NCBI GenBank assembly: GCA_038317345.1
Contig: JBBQBH010000004.1
Location: forward strand, 1 to 64,000
DNA: 64,000 nucleotides
Direction of reading: 5' to 3'
Origin: Mayfieldus sp038317345
GTDB taxonomy: Bacteria > Actinomycetota > Thermoleophilia > Solirubrobacterales > 70-9
Shown here piece by piece: positions 42,959-51,880 of the stretch (within the stretch, counting starts at the first letter, position 1; each line of letters starts with the position of its first letter). A program made the position numbers and the translations under genes. The notes beneath the pieces are model-generated. The model worked only from the letters and a program-made list of their open reading frames with translations, was not told where the DNA came from and did not search any database.

Positions 42959-43956
42959 CGGCGCTCCTTGACATCGAAAACCTCCGGGTTGAATTGCCCG
43001 TTGAGGGCAAGCTCACGACCGTGATTCGGAATGTGAGTATCTCGGTGGCGGAGCGCGAAGCGGTTGCGGTCGTCGGTGAGTCGGGCTCCGGCAAATCGAT
43101 GACCGCACGATCGGCCTTGCGCCTGCTGCCCAGGGATGCGGCGGTAAGCGGAGACGTTCGCTTCCTGGGCGAGTCGGTTTTCGAGATGGATTCTCGGTCC
43201 CTGCGGGCCTATCGAGCGGAGTGCGTCGGAATGATCTTCCAGGACCCTCGCGCCCACATCAATCCGGTACGCACGATCGGCGACTTCCTCACCGAGTCGT
43301 TGATCAGTACGCGATCGATGAAGCCCAGGGAGGCAAGGAGCCGAGTCACGAAGCTTCTCGATGACGTGGGCGTCTCGCGGGCGGAGCACCGGCTCCGCCA
43401 ATTTCCTTACGAGCTGTCCGGCGGTCTGCTCCAACGGGTGATGATCGCATCGGCGCTGGCGATGGAGCCGAAGCTCATTCTTGCGGATGAACCGACGACA
43501 GCCTTGGACGTCACCACCCAATCCGACGTGATGAGCATCCTCGATGAGGCTCGCCAAGAGCGGGGAATGGGGCTTCTGTTCATCACACATGATCTCGAGC
43601 TGGCCGCCGCGGTTAGCGACCGCACGGTGGTCATGTATGCCGGGACGATCATGGAGGATCAGCAGTCTTCGCGCCTGCACGACACTCCAATGCATCCGTA
43701 CAGCGCCGCGCTGATCGCAAGTCGTCCGAGTCCGCATCAGCGCCAGCGGCTGACCGCGGTGGCTGGTCGACCGCAATCCGCCAGCGAAGCGCCGAGCGGT
43801 TGCCCATTCGGTCCGCGGTGCAGTTTCAGGCGGGATGAATGCTCGGAGGCGCCGGCGGCCCCTCGCGTCTTGCCGGGCGGTAGGACGGGTTGCATCCGCG
43901 CGGAAGATCTGGGGCTGGTCGCCGCCAACCAACTCGAACCGATCCGCCATGGCTGA
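42955..43956 (+). CDS. ABC importer ATPase 1 (DppD-like)
   Basis: A 333-residue ATPase. Walker A GESGSGKS, signature LSGGLLQRV, Walker B LILADEPTTALD and the H-loop in FITHDLE are present. The C-terminal oligopeptide-transporter extension carries a Cys-containing segment (GCPFGPRC) that may bind an Fe-S cluster as in this family. ATG 42955 overlaps the permease stop, and the 3' end overlaps the second ATPase gene by eight bases. Confidence 0.93.
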   Translation: MTALLDIENLRVELPVEGKLTTVIRNVSISVAEREAVAVVGESGSGKSMTARSALRLLPRDAAVSGDVRFLGESVFEMDSRSLRAYRAECVGMIFQDPRAHINPVRTIGDFLTESLISTRSMKPREARSRVTKLLDDVGVSRAEHRLRQFPYELSGGLLQRVMIASALAMEPKLILADEPTTALDVTTQSDVMSILDEARQERGMGLLFITHDLELAAAVSDRTVVMYAGTIMEDQQSSRLHDTPMHPYSAALIASRPSPHQRQRLTAVAGRPQSASEAPSGCPFGPRCSFRRDECSEAPAAPRVLPGGRTGCIRAEDLGLVAANQLEPIRHG

Positions 43957-44797
43957 CCCGGTCCTGTCGGTCGTCAACCTTCGAAAGGTGTTCACGATTC
44001 GTGAGGGGGGCCGCCGCCGGGCCGACTTGGCGGCCATCGATGAGCTGACCTTCGACGTGGAGCGCGGAGGCGCATTCGGCGTGGTTGGCGAGTCCGGCTC
44101 GGGCAAGACCACGCTCGCACGAATCATCGTGGGCCTCGAGACGCCCACCGTGGGCCAGGTTCTGGTTTGCGGAGGAGATCGCCGCCAACTCGGTCGTCGT
44201 GCCTCTGAGCGAAAGGCATGGGCCCGGCGCGCTCAAATGGTCTTTCAGGATCCGTATTCGTCATTTGACCCGAGGCAACGTGTGGCGGATTCGATCGAAG
44301 AAGTTCTCAAGCTGCATTTCTCGCTCAGCCCTTCGGAACAGTCGAAGCGAGTGGCCGAGCTCCTCGATCAGGTGGGTCTGGATCAGAGGCATGGACGCGC
44401 GCTCCCGCGCGGACTCTCCGGCGGGGAGCGTCAGCGCGCGGCGATAGCGAGAGCTTTGGCGATCAAGCCCGACCTGCTCATCCTCGACGAGGCGGTTGCC
44501 TCCCTGGATGTGTCCATCCAGTCACAGATCCTGAACCTGCTCAGCGATCTTCGCCAAGAGACAACAGTCTCTTATCTCTTCCTATCGCACGATCTCGCGG
44601 TCATTCGACAGGTGACCGATAACGCCATCGTCATGCGCGAGGGGCGCATCGTCGAGCAAGGAGCCACCGACGGCATACTCGATCGGCCTCAGCACCCATA
44701 CACAAAGCTGCTCCTGAGCTGCGTGCCCGCACCGCGTTGGAAGCCGCGGCGCACCAGGTCTGAGCGCGAAGCCGCGGCCGTGGAGCGAAACACGTAA
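43949..44797 (+). CDS. ABC importer ATPase 2 (DppF-like)
   Basis: A 282-residue ATPase with Walker A GESGSGKTT, signature LSGGERQRA, Walker B LLILDEAVASLD and H-loop FLSHDLA. It pairs with ATPase 1 to drive the importer. The final 109 bases are overlapped antisense by the extended 3' end of the amidohydrolase gene, so the two transcripts collide. Confidence 0.92.
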   Translation: MADPVLSVVNLRKVFTIREGGRRRADLAAIDELTFDVERGGAFGVVGESGSGKTTLARIIVGLETPTVGQVLVCGGDRRQLGRRASERKAWARRAQMVFQDPYSSFDPRQRVADSIEEVLKLHFSLSPSEQSKRVAELLDQVGLDQRHGRALPRGLSGGERQRAAIARALAIKPDLLILDEAVASLDVSIQSQILNLLSDLRQETTVSYLFLSHDLAVIRQVTDNAIVMREGRIVEQGATDGILDRPQHPYTKLLLSCVPAPRWKPRRTRSEREAAAVERNT

Positions 44798-46317
44798 GGC
44801 CAGATCAGGGCAGAAGCCGCGTTTCCCCGCGATGGGCCGAGCGTTGAACGATCTCCGAGCTGGCTTTCGAATTGCTGCTGCAGCCGTTCGGCGACTTCTT
44901 GCTGCCCCACGAAGGCCGGATGATGCTTGTTGACCGCATCGATGATGTCTGCCTCGTTCACGGTGAGCACCTTCCCGCCCTCGACGATCAACCGTCCGTC
45001 GACGAACACCATTGAGATCGAGCTCCCGTTTTCGCAATAGACCAAGTGTTTGATGAGGTCATTGCGGGGCGTGAACGGCAAGGATTTGAGATCGAAGAGA
45101 ACAAGGTCTGCCTTCGCTCCAGTCTCCACGACCCCGACCTCCCCGCCGAGCAATGCGGATTGGGCGCCTCCGATCGTCGCGGCGTGCCATACCTCCGAGG
45201 CGCTCGGCCACTGCGTGTATCGCGGCATCGGTGGGTTGTGGATCAGCGCCGCGGCGCGCACGACGTCGAACAACCGCGCTGAGTCGTTACTGGCGATTCC
45301 GTCGGTCCCGAGCCCGACATTGATCCCCCCGTCGAGAAGAGCCCTGAGGGGGGCTATGCCTGCGCCAAGTTTCTGATTCGAGATCGGATTGTGGACCACG
45401 GACGCGCCAGCGGCGGCGATCAGCTCGAGGTCCTCTTCCGAGATCCAGATCGAATGGGCGATCGTGGTCCGCTCATTCAGAACACCGAGGTCGGATAGGT
45501 AGCGCACCAGGCTCTTGCGATAGATCTGCTTCGAGGTTTCCAGCTGTGTTCGACTCTCGAGAACGTGCGTATTCAAGTTGATATGGCGCCGCTCAGCTAG
45601 CTCCGCTGCGGCGATCAGCATCTCGTCGGTGCACCATTGGGGCGCAATGGGGGAGACGAAATAGCGCAGCCGGTCACCCTCCGCGCCGTGATATCTCCGG
45701 ATCGCCTCCTCGCTGAATTCGACGTAACCCTCGGCGGTTGGAAGCTCTACCTCGTGAAATGCAGAGCGGAGCGCGGCTGGCACCTCGTCGGCGTAAGGCA
45801 GGGCGTCGACCATGTGGCGATTGATGACGGCACCAGAGCAGTTAGCGCGAATGCCCGAGTCGCCGTATGCGCCGAAGACCGCCTCGAGCGCCTCGAGGTC
45901 GAGCATGCTGGTCTCTGGACCGTCATCGACAACCGTTGTCACTCCATTCTTGAGCGACTCCAACGCTACGAGCATGGTCCTTAGGTAGATCAGCTCACGA
46001 CTCAACTCCGGGGTCGAGAGCAGCGGGTAGGCGTACATGCCCCAGATCTCGAGCGGTAGGTTCTCGTAGCGCCCGCGGAGAAGTGCCTCTGCAGAGTGAA
46101 GGTGGGCGTTGACCAGACCTGGTGCCACCAGCTTGTCGCGGGCGTCGATGACATCCTCGCCGTCTTGATGCTCTAGACGCTCCTCGATCGCGGCGATTCG
46201 CCCGTGTTCGATTCGTAGGTCGGCCTGCCTCGACCCTCCCCTGGCGTCCAGCAGCAAACCCCCTTGAATCAAGACCGATCTCTGCTCTTTTGCGCTCTGA
46301 GCCTCAGGCGCTCCCAT
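44689..46317 (-). CDS. amidohydrolase (chlorohydrolase/deaminase type)
   Basis: A 542-residue metal-dependent hydrolase. Metal ligands: VNAHLHS (HxH), a mid His in NTHVLES, AHSIWIS and the Asp in GLGTDGIASNDS. The family contains TrzA/AtzB-type hydrolases, guanine and other deaminases, and SsnA. The last about 60 residues run antisense over the ATPase gene and look unlike a conserved domain, suggesting a lost stop codon. In the island it may deaminate or dechlorinate a nitrogen-rich ring or guanidine-like compound; the substrate is open. Confidence 0.88.
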   Translation of the reverse strand: MGAPEAQSAKEQRSVLIQGGLLLDARGGSRQADLRIEHGRIAAIEERLEHQDGEDVIDARDKLVAPGLVNAHLHSAEALLRGRYENLPLEIWGMYAYPLLSTPELSRELIYLRTMLVALESLKNGVTTVVDDGPETSMLDLEALEAVFGAYGDSGIRANCSGAVINRHMVDALPYADEVPAALRSAFHEVELPTAEGYVEFSEEAIRRYHGAEGDRLRYFVSPIAPQWCTDEMLIAAAELAERRHINLNTHVLESRTQLETSKQIYRKSLVRYLSDLGVLNERTTIAHSIWISEEDLELIAAAGASVVHNPISNQKLGAGIAPLRALLDGGINVGLGTDGIASNDSARLFDVVRAAALIHNPPMPRYTQWPSASEVWHAATIGGAQSALLGGEVGVVETGAKADLVLFDLKSLPFTPRNDLIKHLVYCENGSSISMVFVDGRLIVEGGKVLTVNEADIIDAVNKHHPAFVGQQEVAERLQQQFESQLGDRSTLGPSRGNAASALIWPYVFRSTAAASRSDLVRRGFQRGAGTQLRSSFVYGC

Positions 46318-46528
46318 TGACGCCGCACTCTAGGCCCAGGTGTGATCGCTGGCAATCGGCGACCTGCGCAAAGACTTCGCGCACGCCTTCGCCATTGTGC
46401 GCGCGAGCCGACCGGCTCACGGCAGAGCGATCGGCGATGAGGAGCACGCCGGCTTTGGTCAAACCAGGTCGGACGGGGCGGGACCGTTCTGAGGCCGGGC
46501 CACGCCTAGACAGGCAGGGTGATAGGGT

Positions 46529-46556
46529 AATTGGATCCAAGATCTGAGATCCAATT
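46529..46556. promoter_or_regulatory. 28-bp palindrome upstream of the nitrilase operon
   Basis: AATTGGATC (46529-46537) and GATCCAATT (46548-46556) are exact inverted arms around a 10-base spacer that itself contains AGATCT. It lies about 80 bases before the nitrilase gene, the probable first gene of the nitrilase-to-deacetylase operon. The GntR gene inside that operon is the natural candidate regulator. Confidence 0.55.
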
Positions 46557-46572
46557 CCGCCTTCCTACAGCA

Positions 46573-46588
46573 CAGACAGCCCTGTCTG
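46573..46588. promoter_or_regulatory. second dyad upstream of the nitrilase operon
   Basis: CAGACAG (46573-46579) and CTGTCTG (46582-46588) form a 16-bp near-palindrome 17 bases after the first dyad and about 47 before the start codon. It may be a second operator or a transcript hairpin. The rest of the 318-base gap from 46318 to 46635 shows no gene. Confidence 0.45.
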
Positions 46589-46635
46589 CATCGGCGTGAG
46601 TTCGGCTCGGATCGTCCACTGACCGCGTCCGCCAT

Positions 46636-47526
46636 ATGGCAGTGAACGACGACCTCACAATCGGGCTCGTCCAGGTTCAGGCGAGGGTAGGTGACATGGC
46701 CGGCAACATCGGGCATGCGCTCGAGCAGGTTCGCCTTGCGGCTGAATCCGGCTGCGAGCTGATCGTACTGCCGGAGTTTTTCAATACGGGTTACTTCCCG
46801 ATCTACTGGGATCCGGAACATATGAAACTCGCTGAGGGCGACGATGGACCAACAATCACAAAGATCAGCGAGATGGCCCAGGCTAGCCAGTGTCACATCA
46901 TCGCCACCATCTACGAGGTCGCGCGTCCGGGTGAGTACTTTGACACCGCGTTCCTCATCGGCCCGCAAGGCGAAATTGTTGGCAGGTATCGAAAGACGCA
47001 TGCCCCCGCACGGCTGAGCCTCGAGAAGATCTACTTTCGACCTGCAGCTTCATACCCCGTGTTTCAAGTTGGTGCCTGGACGGTGGGTATCGCGATTTGT
47101 TACGACACCTATTTCCCAGAGTCAGTCCGCTGCCTTGCAGTGGAGGGGGCGGATCTGGTTGTCGCGCCTTTCGCAGATGTCGCTCTCCCGCTCTGGGACG
47201 AGCTATTTCAAGTACGCGCCTTCGAGAACCTGCTCTATGTCGCAGCTTGCAACCTTGTCGGCTCGGAGGGTGACGGACCCAAGATGACCTTCGGTGGCCG
47301 TAGCCTGATTGTCAACCCCGATGGAGCGTTGGTCTCATCAGGCGATCGCGAGCAGGAGGGGTTGGTCAAAGCAACACTATCCCTGTCTGAGGTATTTGAC
47401 GCTCGGCGCCGGCGACATTTGTGGCGGGACCGAAATCCGGCAGCCTACGGGTCGCTTGTCGAAGTACGCAACGGGCGACCCGAGCGAAACAGCCTGCTAT
47501 CGAAAGGAGAGTCGAGTTGGCAATAG
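46636..47526 (+). CDS. carbon-nitrogen hydrolase (nitrilase superfamily)
   Basis: A 296-residue amidase with the Glu-Lys-Cys triad: Glu in VLPEFFNTGYF, Lys in YRKTHAP and Cys in AICYDTYFPE. It resembles N-carbamoylputrescine amidase and beta-ureidopropionase, which remove a carbamoyl group as CO2 and ammonia. It leads the plus-strand operon through 56.4 kb. The following ureohydrolase gene starts inside its last codons. Confidence 0.9.
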   Translation: MAVNDDLTIGLVQVQARVGDMAGNIGHALEQVRLAAESGCELIVLPEFFNTGYFPIYWDPEHMKLAEGDDGPTITKISEMAQASQCHIIATIYEVARPGEYFDTAFLIGPQGEIVGRYRKTHAPARLSLEKIYFRPAASYPVFQVGAWTVGIAICYDTYFPESVRCLAVEGADLVVAPFADVALPLWDELFQVRAFENLLYVAACNLVGSEGDGPKMTFGGRSLIVNPDGALVSSGDREQEGLVKATLSLSEVFDARRRRHLWRDRNPAAYGSLVEVRNGRPERNSLLSKGESSWQ

Positions 47527-48530
47527 CCCTTGAGTCTGAAATTCAGGACATGCTTATGCGAGCGGTGCGGGCGGCGCCGTTTTGTCCGGACAACTACGAC
47601 ACCGACGCACTCGAAATCGTCAAGTTTCCGGAGGACGTCGACTCTTGCGATGTTGCCTTGGTCGGCGCCCCATTCGATACCGCCTGTCTCTCCCGACGTG
47701 GGAGCAAATGGGGCCCTCAGGCAGTGAGGCAGGGTCTGGTCATGTGGTCGCACTACAACCTCGACACCGGTGCGGACATCAGCAAGGATTTTTCAATTGT
47801 CGACTTTGGCGACGTCGATGTGGTGCACACAGATATCGCCGAGACGCATCGTCGAGTAGAGGCTGTACTAACGGCGCTCTATGAAATCGGTGCAGTTCCG
47901 ATTCTCGTGGGTGGAGACCACAGTCTCGCGTTCCCGGGTGTGAAGGCGCTGTGCAATGTGACCGGCGGCAACGTCGGTGTTATCGGCTTCGACTCTCATC
48001 TCGACGTGAGGCCGAGCCGTCACGGCGAGCCATCGAGCGGTATGCCATTTCGACAAGCGCTCGAGGAGACAGACGGCAGGGTGTCCCGCGTGGTCGAGGT
48101 TGGCATCAACGGCTGGCACAACGCGAAGCGCTATCACGAGTACACCAAGGAGATGGGCATCAAGGTCGTGACAGCGCTGGACGTTCACCGCCAGGGTCCC
48201 ACCAGCGTGGCGGAGGAGGTGCTTGACTTCGTCAGTGACGTCGACGCCATTTACTTCACGCTCGACATCGATGCGCTCGATGTGAGCTGCGTCCCGGGCA
48301 CCTGTATTCCAAGTCCGGGGGGTCTGCTTGCTTGGGAGGCTCTCGAGCTCGTGCAGGCTTTCGCTAGCCATCCGCTCACACGAGGGATGGACCACGTGGA
48401 GGTTTCGCCCGCACTCGACACGAACAACGGCATCTCGGCGATTACGGGCTCTGCGCTTCTGATGCAGATGTTTGGCGCCGTGAAAAGCCGCAAGGACGCC
48501 GCCGTCGCTTTGAGTGGAGAGCCCCGCTAG
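47517..48530 (+). CDS. ureohydrolase (agmatinase family), second copy
   Basis: A 337-residue ureohydrolase starting at TTG 47517, which has a GGAG site and overlaps the nitrilase gene by ten bases. Metal motifs are GGDHS, FDSHLDV (Ser instead of the usual Ala) and TLDIDALDVS. It is only distantly similar to the enzyme at 33.4-34.4 kb (PFDTACLSRRGSKWGPQAVR), so the two likely prefer different guanidino substrates. It releases urea and an amine for the downstream transaminase. Confidence 0.9.
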   Translation: MAIALESEIQDMLMRAVRAAPFCPDNYDTDALEIVKFPEDVDSCDVALVGAPFDTACLSRRGSKWGPQAVRQGLVMWSHYNLDTGADISKDFSIVDFGDVDVVHTDIAETHRRVEAVLTALYEIGAVPILVGGDHSLAFPGVKALCNVTGGNVGVIGFDSHLDVRPSRHGEPSSGMPFRQALEETDGRVSRVVEVGINGWHNAKRYHEYTKEMGIKVVTALDVHRQGPTSVAEEVLDFVSDVDAIYFTLDIDALDVSCVPGTCIPSPGGLLAWEALELVQAFASHPLTRGMDHVEVSPALDTNNGISAITGSALLMQMFGAVKSRKDAAVALSGEPR

Positions 48531-48538
48531 GTCTGGAA

Positions 48539-49240
48539 ATGTTGGATCAGATCTCCTCGAAAACCGCGGCCAATGGCTACAAAACCATGGTCGAAATCGT
48601 CTTCGACCACATTCGCGACGCCGTCATTCGAGGTGACCTTCCGGCGGGTACAAAGGTTGGTCAGGATGCGCTGGCCGCTGAGCTCGGCGTCAGTCGCATG
48701 CCCCTTCGTGAAGCTCTGCACCGCTTGGAGGTACGAGGTTTCGTGACGATTGTCCCTCACCGGGGGGCCTTCATCTCCAACCTCAGCCCAGAGGAGATAC
48801 GGGAGATCTACAAGATCCGGGTCGTGCTTGAGTCGACCAGCGCCGCACTCGCGGCCACGAACATGGATGACACCCGCATCGGGCAATTGCGGGCGATCCT
48901 CGATCAGGCTGGGGCGGCGTTGACGAGACACGACGGAACCGCTCTGGCGGAACTCAACCGGGAGTTCCATCTTCTCGGTCACTCCGCCAGCGGGAACGAT
49001 CGGATGACTGCATTGATCGCCGATCTGTCACAGCACTGTCAGCGATACCGGCTGCTGCACGCTGCCATGGGCGATCGCCCCTCCGTGGCGCTCGCGGAAC
49101 ACGAGCAGATCCTGAACGCGTGGGAGCGCCGGGACCCGGAGGGCGCAAGCCACTGGATCGAGCTCAACCTGCGCAACAGCGAAGCTGCCCTGCTCGAATC
49201 TCTCGCCCAGAGGGCGGAGGTAAGTGGGAATGTCGAGTAG
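48539..49240 (+). CDS. GntR-family regulator, FCD type
   Basis: A 233-residue regulator: winged HTH (LAAELGVSRMPLREALHRLE) and an FCD domain with REFHLLGHSASGND and a late EHEQILNAWERRD, giving candidate metal His/Asp residues. It sits inside the operon after the second ureohydrolase, eight bases downstream, so it is probably autoregulated through the dyads at 46.5 kb. Confidence 0.9.
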   Translation: MLDQISSKTAANGYKTMVEIVFDHIRDAVIRGDLPAGTKVGQDALAAELGVSRMPLREALHRLEVRGFVTIVPHRGAFISNLSPEEIREIYKIRVVLESTSAALAATNMDDTRIGQLRAILDQAGAALTRHDGTALAELNREFHLLGHSASGNDRMTALIADLSQHCQRYRLLHAAMGDRPSVALAEHEQILNAWERRDPEGASHWIELNLRNSEAALLESLAQRAEVSGNVE

Positions 49241-50492
49241 GTCTCCGTCCGGCAACTCGGATTCAAATGTGAATCTGGTTGCGGTTGGCGATGTTCAGCC
49301 AAATCGTTCGCATCCGGAAACCCTGTTCGAGCTTGTCCAGCCACAGCTCGACTGGGGGGACCTCCGGCTCTGTCAGCTGGAGGCGACGCTTTCAGCACGG
49401 GGAACAATGCGCAGCGATGTGCGCAATCCCGCCCATCGAGTGGATCCACGAAACATTGCCGCTCTGACCGCGGCGGGGTTCAATGTCGTCACCTTTGCCG
49501 GGAACAACAACCTTGATTACGGTCTCGAGGCCTTCGACGACACGATCTCGCTTTGTGAGGAGAACGGAATCACGGTTGTGGGCGCCGGCGCGAATCTGGC
49601 GGAGGCCACCCAGCCGGTCTTCACCACCGTCAAGGGGACCAAGATTGCTTTCGTCAATTTCTGCTCCATTCTGCGTGACGGCTTCGCCGCCACGCCCACG
49701 CGCGGCGGCATTTCTCCCCTTCGAGTCGCGACCTTCTACCAACCCCTGGAGAACATCTATGAGCAGCCGGCGACGCCGGCCAAGACCGTAACCGTCGTCG
49801 ACAGGGATGACATGAAAACGGTTACGGATTCGATCGAGTCTGCTGGGGCCGCGGCGGACGTGGTTGTCGCAGCCTTTCACTGGGGTGTTCATTTCACCCA
49901 CGACCTGGCCGACTATCAGCCTGAGGTTGCATACAAGGCGATCGATGCGGGTGCGGACCTGGTGATCGGAACGCATCCGCACTGCCTGCAGGCGGTGGAT
50001 GTCCACAAGGGCAAACTCATTTTCTACAGTCTCGGGAATTTCGCCTTTGAACAGCCGGAGGCGAGCGCTCAGTCGGGCGTCCGCGAGTATCTCTCGTTCT
50101 ACGGTCTTCCCAACGACCCGGACCTGGCACAGCATCCGCATCCGGCTCACTGTCGTCTCACGGTACTGGTGAAAATCGAGATTGTCAGGGGCGAGGTGCG
50201 GTCCGCCCGTCTAGTCCCCGTGTACTTCAACAAGGACGCGCAACCGGAGCCGTTGGAGGCTGGCATGGAAATGCATGAGGAGGTCAGCAACCTTCTCGAG
50301 ACGCTTTCCAGCGAAATCGGTACGAGCCTCGAGCGCGACGGCAATGAACTAATGGTCCATACCACCAAACAACGGGCCGTCGACACACGCGCCTTCATCG
50401 ATGAACGGGCGATGTCGTACCCATGGCTTGCGCACCTGGTCAACGGCAGTGATGGTAAGCCCGCCCTACGAGCATCGGAGGTCGAAAGATGA
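49230..50492 (+). CDS. CapA-family metallophosphatase-like protein
   Basis: About 420 residues of the PGA_cap fold. Motifs: AVGDVQPNRSHPE, the NNN of FAGNNNLDYGLEAFD in place of the usual GNH, and HWGVHFTHDLADYQ ... VIGTHPHCLQAVD ... YSLGNFAFEQ. There is no signal peptide, so it is cytosolic, unlike membrane CapA of poly-gamma-glutamate synthesis. ATG 49230 is used; GTG 49224 is possible. It overlaps the GntR and aminotransferase genes, so it belongs to the operon; its role in amine breakdown is unclear. Confidence 0.85.
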   Translation: MSSRSPSGNSDSNVNLVAVGDVQPNRSHPETLFELVQPQLDWGDLRLCQLEATLSARGTMRSDVRNPAHRVDPRNIAALTAAGFNVVTFAGNNNLDYGLEAFDDTISLCEENGITVVGAGANLAEATQPVFTTVKGTKIAFVNFCSILRDGFAATPTRGGISPLRVATFYQPLENIYEQPATPAKTVTVVDRDDMKTVTDSIESAGAAADVVVAAFHWGVHFTHDLADYQPEVAYKAIDAGADLVIGTHPHCLQAVDVHKGKLIFYSLGNFAFEQPEASAQSGVREYLSFYGLPNDPDLAQHPHPAHCRLTVLVKIEIVRGEVRSARLVPVYFNKDAQPEPLEAGMEMHEEVSNLLETLSSEIGTSLERDGNELMVHTTKQRAVDTRAFIDERAMSYPWLAHLVNGSDGKPALRASEVER

Positions 50493-51841
50493 GCGCGAGT
50501 ATCCAGACAGTTGAAGATCAGACGGCGGAGCTGCAGCAGCGCATGGACCGGCGCCTTCTGGCCGCGCCTTTTGCCACTCCCATGATCGTTCGAGGTGACG
50601 GCGCTTCGGTATGGGATAGCAATGACCGCGAATTCCTCGACTTCGCATCGGGACCCGCGGTTCTTCCCCTCGGGCATTGTCATCCCGTGGTCATTGAGGC
50701 GGCTCGACATCAACTCGGGCAATTGACCCAGGGCCCCGGGAAGTTCCTGCCCGACAGAGTCCTCGAGTACGCGGACGCGCTGGCCGACGTAACCCCTGGG
50801 GAGCTCGATCGCTTCTTCTTCGTGAACAGCGGAGCTGAGGCTGTTGACGGTGCGATCAAATTGGCTCTGAAAGCCGCGATCAAGCGGGGAAAGCAAGGGA
50901 CGGGAATTCTCGTGCTCGACCAGGGCTTCCATGGACGCACGGCGCTCCCTCTATCGCTGACGACGATGCCGGACCGTAAACGGGGGTTTGGACCGTACGC
51001 GATGTTTCCTGGCGTGACGCCCGTGGAGTCACCTTACTGTTACCGCTCGGGTGTGAGCGACGATGAGTGTGTCGACCGCTGCCTTGACAGCATTGAGCGC
51101 TCGATCGAGATCCGCGCTCCGGGCGACATCGCGGCCCTCATAGCGGAGCCGATCCTGTCGACCGGAGGGATCCTCGTTCCGCCGGCAAACTATTGGCCGA
51201 GGGTCATGGAGCTATGTAGGGACCACGGAATCATCGTGATCTTCGATGAAGTCTTCACTGGTTTTGGTCGGACCGGAAAGATGTTCGCCAGCGAGCTCTG
51301 GGATCAAGTACCCGACATCATGACCATTGGCAAGGCTCTCGGAGGCGGCCTCCCACTCGGCGCATTCGTGACCAGCGAGGAGTTCGGAGATGTGCTGGAT
51401 CCGGGAGACCACTACACGACATTCGGCGGAAACAACATCGTGTCGATCGCCGCTGGGATCGCAATGCTGCAGGTGCTGCAGGAGCGGGACCTACTGGAGC
51501 AGGCCAAGAGCACCGGAACCTACCTCCGCGACGGCCTGGGCGAGCTCCAGAGTCGTCACCAGATCCTTGGCGATGTTCGAGGGGAGGGCATGCTCAACGG
51601 CATTGAGATCGTCCGGGATCCCGGAACGAAAGAGGTCGACGAAGGCCTCGTCAATCAGGTGGTCGCAGAGCTGAAGAAGCGCTACGTGCTCGTTTTGACC
51701 AGTGGCTACAAGCACGCGACGATTCGTCTCACGCCTCCCTTGGTGGTCTCGCGGGACCAAGTCGACCACTTCCTGGAGCGTTTGGATGAAGCGTTGGCCG
51801 CAGCCGCCAGTTCGGCGGATGGAAACGGGCAAGTCGGCTAG
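50489..51841 (+). CDS. class III PLP aminotransferase, GABA-transaminase-like
   Basis: A 450-residue enzyme coupled to the CapA gene by ATGA. Features: FFFVNSGAEAVDGAIKLALK, GFHGRT, the cofactor Asp in VIFDEVFTGFGRTGKMFA and the Schiff-base Lys in TIGKALGGGLPLG. It resembles 4-aminobutyrate/omega-amino acid aminotransferases. Its aldehyde product would pass to the aldehyde dehydrogenase encoded next and the glutamate formed to the following dehydrogenase. Confidence 0.92.
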   Translation: MSASIQTVEDQTAELQQRMDRRLLAAPFATPMIVRGDGASVWDSNDREFLDFASGPAVLPLGHCHPVVIEAARHQLGQLTQGPGKFLPDRVLEYADALADVTPGELDRFFFVNSGAEAVDGAIKLALKAAIKRGKQGTGILVLDQGFHGRTALPLSLTTMPDRKRGFGPYAMFPGVTPVESPYCYRSGVSDDECVDRCLDSIERSIEIRAPGDIAALIAEPILSTGGILVPPANYWPRVMELCRDHGIIVIFDEVFTGFGRTGKMFASELWDQVPDIMTIGKALGGGLPLGAFVTSEEFGDVLDPGDHYTTFGGNNIVSIAAGIAMLQVLQERDLLEQAKSTGTYLRDGLGELQSRHQILGDVRGEGMLNGIEIVRDPGTKEVDEGLVNQVVAELKKRYVLVLTSGYKHATIRLTPPLVVSRDQVDHFLERLDEALAAAASSADGNGQVG

Positions 51842-51880
51842 CGCTCCCGTTGTGGATTCGCCACCGGCAGGAAGTCGAAA

